NCBI RefSeq assembly: GCF_001949145.1
Contig: NW_019091386.1
Span: 1,056,915 to 1,120,914 of the forward strand
DNA length: 64,000 nt
Direction of reading: 5' to 3'
DNA from: Acanthaster planci
Taxonomy: Eukaryota > Echinodermata > Asteroidea > Valvatida > Acanthasteridae
Both the position numbers and the translations under genes were made by a program. Positions within the stretch are counted from its first letter, which is position 1. The number at the start of each line of letters is the position of its first letter. The notes below the pieces were generated by a model. That model searched no databases. It was not told where the DNA came from and saw only the letters and a list, made by a program, of their open reading frames with translations. Shown piece after piece: positions 49,501 to 58,500 of this stretch.

Positions 49501-52500
49501 CTGTAATCTGAAAATAAACCTGACATTACATCCCGCGATGATTTTCACATTCGTCTTTTTAGCACATCCAGAGATGCATTGAGAAGGCTATGCCAAATTA
49601 CAAGAAAAGCTGACCACATGAGCACGTGTATGGAGCGTGCCAATCTGTGGAGGTCAGAGTTCAAGCATTTGCTTGTGCATATCGTCATGGGTGTGTTTAT
49701 GCTAGTTTCACTGACTGGCACACAATATCACACTGGGTAAGATGTAGTTGTTCTCCTTTCGGACCCTTAGGGAGAAGACAAGGAAGGAATGTTCAGTTTT
49801 GGAGGTAGGAGGATAAATCTCAGACAAGTATTCCAGAGAAAACATATGGAATCAGGTAGGGACTGACAGCCCAATCTGCATGCCAGCCTGGGTGGGATTC
49901 GAACCCCAGGTCACAAAGGTAGGAGGTGAGGAGAGTGCCACCAAGCCGACCCGACAACCCAACTCCCCTCCTGTGACAATTTGCCAACTCCACCGGGTCT
50001 GTGTCCGACTCACCCGCTGCACGGTGATGCTCTCCAGTTTCTCCTTGCGGTCCTCAATGATGTGGCGGCGTGTCAGGATGCGCTCGTGCTCCTTGCGGGC
50101 CGTGCGGCGGTAGTGCTGGATCATCACCTGCTTCTCATTCTCCTGTTCCTCCTGCCACACGACCAAAAAAAAGAAAGTTGAGTGGGAACTAACCTGTTCA
50201 ATTTTATGACACACACAGCTCGTAAACTGACCTCATCAAACAAAGTTCCAAGAAATTTCACAGACCTCTTAAAAAAAAGATTCTGGGGGCAAAAATTTCA
50301 TCCAGGATAATTCTGTGGGAGGGAAGGGGTCACATAGCGGGCGGCGGGGACAAATCTCGTTTTCCAGAACTGTTCAGGTCAAGACGGAACAATGGAATCA
50401 TTTCGCTTTTAAAAACTCTGTGGGACTTTTTGAGGTTTACTCCAGGATGTCCAAAAAGTCCACTGACAAGAAGGGAAGAGAAGCAGCGGTGAACCATACC
50501 ACCATGTGCATGGGGCGGATGACCTTGACGGCCCGATGCAGTGTGTAAGACATCTGGCTGAGCTGGTTGCGGATCTGGTCCGAGGCCTGGGCCTGCAGGT
50601 GGGGGCCCTCGCTCAGCTGCTCGTCCTGCTGGGAGATGGACACCACACCGCCGAAGACCAGGGCCTGCGTGGCGTGGTCCACTCGCACCTGGCAAGAGAG
50701 AAGGCAAGGGAGGGAGAGGTGGTGGGAGTCAGTGGCCAAGCCTGGATCCTGTGCCTAGAACTGTGCCAAGGTCCTGGTGCAGAGGTGAGATAGGGGAATG
50801 AAACATCAACGAAGTAACCACTAGTGTTTGAGGGCCCCACAGCAGCATGAGGTCCACGGTACATTTTATGTTTGCCTACAGGCAGCCCTTATTTTAACCC
50901 CTGATACACTGTCTCAGAGGTTCCAAGAAGCAGTGAAGGATGCCTCACAAGTCTTGAACAAACGACCATCACGATTCAAATTTGTGGACGTCCGACTAGG
51001 TTGACCGATTTTGGATGCCTCTTACCTGCACGGCACCATTACGCGAAGCATCTACGATGACTCTCTCCAGGTGGAAGGCCGAACAGTACGGCACCAGGTT
51101 AGCAAGCCGAGAAAAAGCAATGGTCTCGTAAATCTGGGAGACCTGTTGAGAAAATAAAGACCACAATATTCTAAAAAAAAGAAATAACCCTCAAAAACAT
51201 CATTTTTTTTAATCCCCCCCAATTCAAACTCAAATGTACCTCCCAACTAATCTGAAATGAAAACTGATTGGAGAGTTTTGTAGTCAAGTCGAACAAAAGT
51301 CCCTTCAAATTCCATCAAAAGCTATCAATTTGCAAGTCAAGTCAAAGGCTGGTCAAACGAAGTGGGAAAACAAAGCCTTCCTTTGTGACTGTTCACCCTG
51401 TTGTGACCGCTCTTCTGAAAGGCCTTCGGACTGGATTTGTGAAGGGNGTATGTGTGGTATGCACTAATCCTCACATAAAGCCGCAGCTCTTGCCGTCTCC
51501 CGGAGCGAAGGGGTCAAAATACCTATTTCTTGTGTTTCAAGTGAAGTTTGGAAGCGGTACTGGGTGAGACTGTGCTCATCCCCATGCTTAAGAGATTCCT
51601 ACTGCGTTTTTAAGACCACACACAGGCTCGAACTGGTGCATTGAGGTTGTGTGTGTCTGGAGTTTGTCTTAACCCTAACCCTGCTCCAAGCATGCTTTAA
51701 GTACCACGCTCTGTCCAACAATATCCAACAACTTAAAAAGTGTGAGTACTGCTCAATCCAACAAGGTCCAACACTTGAAACTGTTCCGATACTGTTCAAT
51801 ACAACAGCAGAGTCATTCCAGCATTTTTGAAAACCCAGCTGAGTTCAACAAGATCCAACCAGGATATGCCATTCACATCTACTGCTCAATCCAACAGATA
51901 TATTTACACCTGTTGGATCTTGTTGTGTTCAGCTGGATTAGGGCTAATGCAAATGCTGCTCGCCGACACTGTCTCAGAAGTTCCAAGAAGCAGTGAAGGA
52001 TGCCTCACAAGTCTTGAACAAACGACCATCACGATTCAAATTTGTGGACGTCCGACTAGGTTGACCGATTTTGGATGCCTCTTACCTGCACGGCACCATT
52101 ACGCGAAGCATCTACGATGACTCTCTCCAGGTGGAAGGCCGAACAGTACGGCACCAGGTTAGCAAGCCGAGAAAATGCAATGGTCTCGTAAATCTGGGAG
52201 ACCTGTTGAGAAAATAAAGACCACAATATTCTAAAAAAAAGAAATAACCCTCAAAAACATCATTTTTTTTAATCCCCCCCAATTCAAACTCAAATGTACC
52301 TCCCAACTAATCTGAAATGAAAACTGACTGGAGAGTTTTGTAGTCAAGTCGAACAAACGTCCCTTCAAATTCCATCAAAAGCTATCAATTTGCAAGTCAA
52401 GTCAAAGGCTGGTCAAACGAAGTGGGAAAACAAAGCCTTCCTTTGTGACTGTTCACCCTGTTGTGACCGCTCTTCTGAAAGGCCTTCGGACTGGATTTGT

Positions 52501-55500
52501 GAAGAGTCTTGTGAAAGGTTTAGTGACTGGTTTTGCAACTGGTCATGTGAAATGACTTGGGACCGATCTTGCAAAAGGTCTTCCAACTGGACTTGCTGAT
52601 GGACTCGACCACCGCACTGCTGTGCCCTGCGGGCGTGACCCCTCACCTGTTTGAGGAGGCGCATGATGGTGTTGTCCTGCAGGGCAGGGATGTACTGTTT
52701 CAGCTCCTGCTCTCCGCTCTCCTCGATAAGCTGGTAGATCTGGCTGACCCGCTGGCACAGCTCCAAGGGGTGAAACTCCACCTCCAGCCACTCGTACAGG
52801 TCCTTAACCTGGGGCATCACGTAGGGGACCACGTTGTACCTCACCTTTGCAGGCAACAAGAACATGAGGCAGACAAAAGTTATTTTTTACGTGAAGTAGC
52901 AAAAGGTCTTCCCATTGGTGGCAAAATTTGTCACTAACTTTTCGTCAGAAAGAGGAAGCTAACAGCTTTGTTTCATGTAACGCTCATTGTTTTGATGTAA
53001 TGCTCAGTCCAGCGAGAACCCAAAGGGTGGTCCTGGTGACTTGTAACTCGCTTTGTCGGGTTGGGCTGAATTGCTTATGATCTATTCTGAAATGCCCTGT
53101 GGTTTAATAAGTAATTCCAATTCTGACAGTGGCTCTGGGCTTTGGCAAGTTTTTTTGTTGTGTCATATCCAAGCAGGGTGGGCAGCATTTGGGTCCAAAC
53201 TGACTCTCTTAACAAATCCAAGGGGAAACCAGTACTGCTGTGCCAATGTCCCATCCCCCCTTTGAGATGAGCATCCACACTTACAAGTTGAAACCACCGT
53301 GCTGGTCAACGAGGCATTCAACTGTAACATGTACGACCTGCACACGATAAAGACACCGCCGCAGTGACGGTTTATCTGAACGCAGCCTGCTTTCGATTAA
53401 TAGGTGATTGAATACTTCAGTGATACAATTTTCAAGCCTACAAAAGTTAGACTCATCTACGTGCGTGAACACAGCATCCAACACAAATGACAGCAATGCC
53501 TTCATTCAAGAAAAGACAGTCGTGGACAGGTGGTCCATCTGGAGATCGTACCAGGTCCTTGACCAGCTGCGATCGGGTGGGCGGGGTCTGGAGTCCCAAG
53601 AGGTTGGCCAGCTTGCGCTTGTTCTCCATGGCAGTGTCGCCCATGTCCAGCATGTCACCGATGTCGTTGCGAGGGGGCGAGATGGGCACAGCCAGGGTGG
53701 CCAGCAGCACGCGGGTGGCCATCCTGCGGACGGGGACCCAAAAAAAGTATCAAGGCGCCGGTCATTTGGTCAAGAGTAGGTCATGGAATGTCGTACGGTT
53801 TATTAAACAAGAAACAAGACTTCTGTCAATGTTGGCGAAATTGTATTAGAATCATGCTAGTGTGAAACTGACCAGCTTGCTTTCTGTTAAGCGTAGAACA
53901 AATTGATTTAAAAATTCAACTGTTCCCTACAGATCATTAAGTCTCTTAGAGTGAGCTCAATTCTCATCAGCAACACTTTCAGCCATCAAATCCTTCAGGC
54001 CGAAGGATTTGGAAGGCCACACTAGATAACCATCAATTTCACTGAAGGGTCTCAAAGGGCCAAACTGTGCACATGTAGGGTGATGTTGAGCTTAGTAAAG
54101 GGGCACACTTCTTGCCCAGAGACTTAAAGAGTATTGCAGACGGGCAAAGAAACTCCCTGGCAAATTTACACGTCTTAAAGAGGTTAGCTACCTGAGTGCT
54201 AACTGTGGATACAACTGTACTGACAACACCTGAAAGATTCTAAGGGTTACAGAATGTGTCCGAAATTCCTGGCTGTGGCCAACAGTATCACACACGTCTA
54301 CAGAAAGCGGCTACGGCTCCTAGCTAGCAGTACACGCGTTGTCCCAAGCCGTAGCCAATTCACCCGACCCACCTCTGGATCTCCTCCTGGGTGAGGTTCT
54401 TGCGCTGCTCCCGGGACAGCTGCAACAGGCGGTGCAGGGCACAGGCGTGGAACAGCCCGTTGCCCGACTTCCAGAAGACCAAGCCCAGCTTCTGGTAGTA
54501 GTTGGCCATCATCTGGGGCCGGGGCGGCTTCTTGGACAGGCCCATCAGGCTGTGGATGTCCTCCACGGCCTTGTAGGCCTCCTGTCGGGGTGGGTGGGAA
54601 GCAGAGGGGAAGGTAGAAATAGCAGTGTCCTTGGAGAAACATTAGTTTTCTGGTCCTGAATGGCCCATTTAGCTCACTAGCAACAACACTGCAGTGCAAT
54701 ACATTGTACGGTTCATTGGCGGATACAGAAAGCTGCAGAGTGCTTGGGCACTTATGGGCAGTTCAGCGAGAACCAGGCTGGGTGGTACAGTGACTGCAGG
54801 GTTTAATGGAATTACTACCAGCAGAAATCTGCTATGGGCTTGCAACATCTACTTACTAAAAAACAGTCCCCCTCCAAGACTGAGTGGGATTCTTATTATT
54901 GATGACTGGTTCTCTGTACAAATATTCTAAGCACACAATTCCTGCTAAGCAACCTGTTGAGATAGGACCAAGAGAAAACATCAGGAGCGCACACAAACAA
55001 TTCTTATTACCACACCAGCTCCCCACATATCAGGCTTTTGCAGTGATCAAGGGATCGGGTAAGGGTTAGTACCTGCCACAGCTCCATGGTGATGGCGGTG
55101 TCCAGCTGGAAGAGTCTGGTGTCCAGGTGCAGCTGCTGGCTCTCCGGCTTGTTCAAGTCGATGGCGGTGGCCTGGCTCTGGTGTTTCTGGATCAGCCCCA
55201 GGTGGTTACGCAGCTGAAGTGGTCCAAAAAACACAGAAGAGATTCCTTCTTTAACCCTAACCCTACATATTACTGCAAATTACTACTTGTAGTAAAATGG
55301 AGTAATCAGTGCTGCCGCTTGTAAGAGGTCATGACCGTATTGTTCTCTGAAGCCATAAAATACAATAGAAAAGACAATGTACCATACAGTGCTCTGCCAC
55401 TATGAATGCATGGCTTTATTGTTCTCTGTATGAGTAACAATGGAAGTAACCTAGCCAGAAGTAGTAATCTGTAGCACTAGGTCCTTCAGGCTCAGACTAT

Positions 55501-58500
55501 TACTTAGTATTTTGTAGTACTGAGTACTGTAAGCCAAACAATATGCTTGCCGGTTAGGGTTAAAAACTCTCCATTTCAAGACAAAACCTCATCAGAATAA
55601 CCTGAGTGAAGGCTGATGGAGGTGGCATCCATTTCTAAAAACCAAAGATTACTCACGTTATCACACAGCTTGCGGAACTCTGTCTTCCTCTGGTACTTCT
55701 GGCAGAATCGGAAAGCTGTTAGAAAAAGAAGAAAATTCTAACGGGGCAAATTCATTTCAATATTCCCCATGAGGTTTACTGGTATTAAACATTCCCTAAT
55801 CTGTGCCAGCAGTATAATCAAAATGGGTGATTGGCTTCCCAATTTATTGTCCATCAACCCTCCCGAGTAGTGTCTTATAACTTTCAAGTGGGATCACATC
55901 AAGTGTGGCCTAGTGGGTGAGGTTTGCACTAGGTGATCCTTCCCAGATCAAAACTAGCTGCTGACAACACGCTGTGTCCTTAGGCAAGCCACTTTACCTC
56001 AACTTGCCTCTGCACTGTCAGGAGCACACATATGTATGGGTATTAGGCTGGGAAGTAACCCGCACGAAACTCGCATCCCATCCAGGGGGGAATAGAAATA
56101 ATCACAGTTGTTTCGCGCTAAGAAAACCGGAGATAAACACTGGCTCACTGAGCTGTATCAGCCCGGTCAGAGAGATGGCCAGGCTTTACGTACCATCCTG
56201 AGCTATGTCCTGGTACAGCTTCTCCACGCGGTTGTTGTTGCGCAGCAGGTCCAGGCACTGGCGGTAGGACTCCCACAGGAACTTGACCCAGGGGATCAGC
56301 ATGATGCGATCGGTGCGGGCCTGAGTGTCCTCCCCGCTCACCGCGCTCAGCAAGAGGCTGTGAACGAGGCCAAACAACACCGCTAGGTTTTTCAAATATG
56401 GTAACCCTCCAGACCTGAAAAGCCTGGACTGGTTTGAGTTTTAAGAGATCTGGCACTGGCAAAGTTGGCATACACTGACACTGCAGGGGTTGCGATTGGC
56501 ACGAGATCAATAATTCCTCAACGGGCACGAAGTGGTAGCTTCCTGAGGGGAATCTAGGTCGGCTTCAGGGCCGAGGGGAAAAATCTTCAAATGCATGTTT
56601 TACGCCTCAATTTTACTACCTCCTCCCAGTCAGTCACAAACAATAAGGATATTCCTAACTGGTAAGACATTGTCGAGAGTATTAAAGTTTGTTATGGTAT
56701 AGGGTGCTGGGGAAAACCATCGTTGGAAAGTTAGCATGTGCTTCACGGTTCTTCCATGAGCCCAGAATGTAAGGCTGATGATTCTGTGGATCCGTGCACC
56801 AGATCTCTGATTAATTAAGCAGGACAGGATGACCAAAGCAGGGGGGTTATTACCTCTCAGGAGTGACCACGTTGTCTAGGTCATCGACATCCAACACCGT
56901 CTGTTCCGACGCCTTGCGAGCCTCTTCTGTCTTCTCCTCAGCCAGGCGCAAGTAGCCCCTGACGACATCCTCCAGAGATTTCACGTTCACCTGGGCAACA
57001 GGAGAATTTTAAAATATATTTTATCTTTCCATCATTTTCCATCTTCCAAACTGTGCAAAATGACAAGACATACTTATTAGTTTAAGCGTTCATGATCATG
57101 GACACAACACTTTGCAAAATTTGTCTAAACCAGTGGCCATAAAACTAAAATGGAGAAACTTGGCTGCAAGGGGAAAGTGACTAGCACCCCAGGAAAATGA
57201 CACCAAGACCGTGCAGTGCTCAGTATGTAGAATCCAGGCACAAATCATGCTTTGGACAACATCTCCATATCTGCCTGAAGTTCATGCATTACCTACTTTC
57301 GTAATACTTGGCTACATTTGAATAACTTCACGATCACTTTTCATTCAACGTATGGAAGCACTTTTGATCAGTGCCGAGGAAAGCCGGGCATGTCAAGAGC
57401 CTTTCTGAGGTCTGCCAGTGCTTTGTGACGACCGCCGCCGCCGCCCTAAGACCCACCTGCTGGCAGATGTTCTTGTACTGGTAGAGTCCCTCCTTAGCCG
57501 TGTGGCTCTTTCTCAGCTCCACGCACAGCGTCAAGTACTTCTCCATGATGGGCTCGTGGATCTTCTGCCATGTCCGGTGCTTCTTACTCTTGATCACGTC
57601 GTACAGGGCATCCAAAGCCGGCTGCTTCTTCCCGACATCGATGAATTCTGTTATTTAAAGAAGGAGGAATATCGTTGAGGACTGATAGAATGTGAATTTA
57701 GTCTTTGAACTGTCGGATGGTCTTACTGACCATCCGTGCAGCCAGTGGTCAGTCTTGCAACATTATCTGTCAACGCCTCTAGCAGTAGCATCAACCGCCT
57801 GCCTTTTCTTGACATAATTCACAGTTGTGGAACACGTGGAGGGACGATTGTTTTCAAAAGGGGAAGTGAAGTCAGAAGTCAGCCAATCGTGCAAATCAGC
57901 TAAATGCACAAACACAGACTTGTCTAAAAGTAAGCCAAGCAGATGTCGGACAACTCGGACCATTTACCAACTCGACCCGAGACAACTTGACCATTGAGAC
58001 AACTCAATCAGTGGAACAACTTAACCATTAAGCAAGTCGTCCGTTAAGACAACTTGACCGTGCCTGGCATGATATGCGCCATGTGCGCAGGGACCCTTTG
58101 ACACACACATGGACTGGCGGGCAGCGTGTCAGCCACCCCATCCTGTCAGCCACCCCATCACATCAGCCATCCCCCATCGCGTCAGCCATAGCACGAGGCT
58201 GCAACGCATGGTGCCAATGTGGCATGCACGGTGGCGGCGCACACCGTCCAGGCATTGGTGTGGGAGATCGTAAATCTGTCTCTAAATCAGGGAGTTATTT
58301 TTCTTTCCTTTGTCTTTTTTAATAGGGAAAACAGGAGTGGGCAAAATGATTGTAAAAGTAGGCATCACCCGTCGAGTTGTCCGTTGATTTGAGGCACAGA
58401 CAGTCAAGGTGTCAAGGTGCACATTTGGAGAAGTCCCTTTATTTGGGGACAAAACTGGTCCCCCCCAAAAGAATGTCCCCCCCCCTCAAATGAAGACCAT

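Noticed and set aside
55252-55563. CCCTAA motifs as interstitial telomere repeats
   Set aside because: They occur once at each end in inverted orientation and define transposon-like termini rather than a tandem telomeric array.
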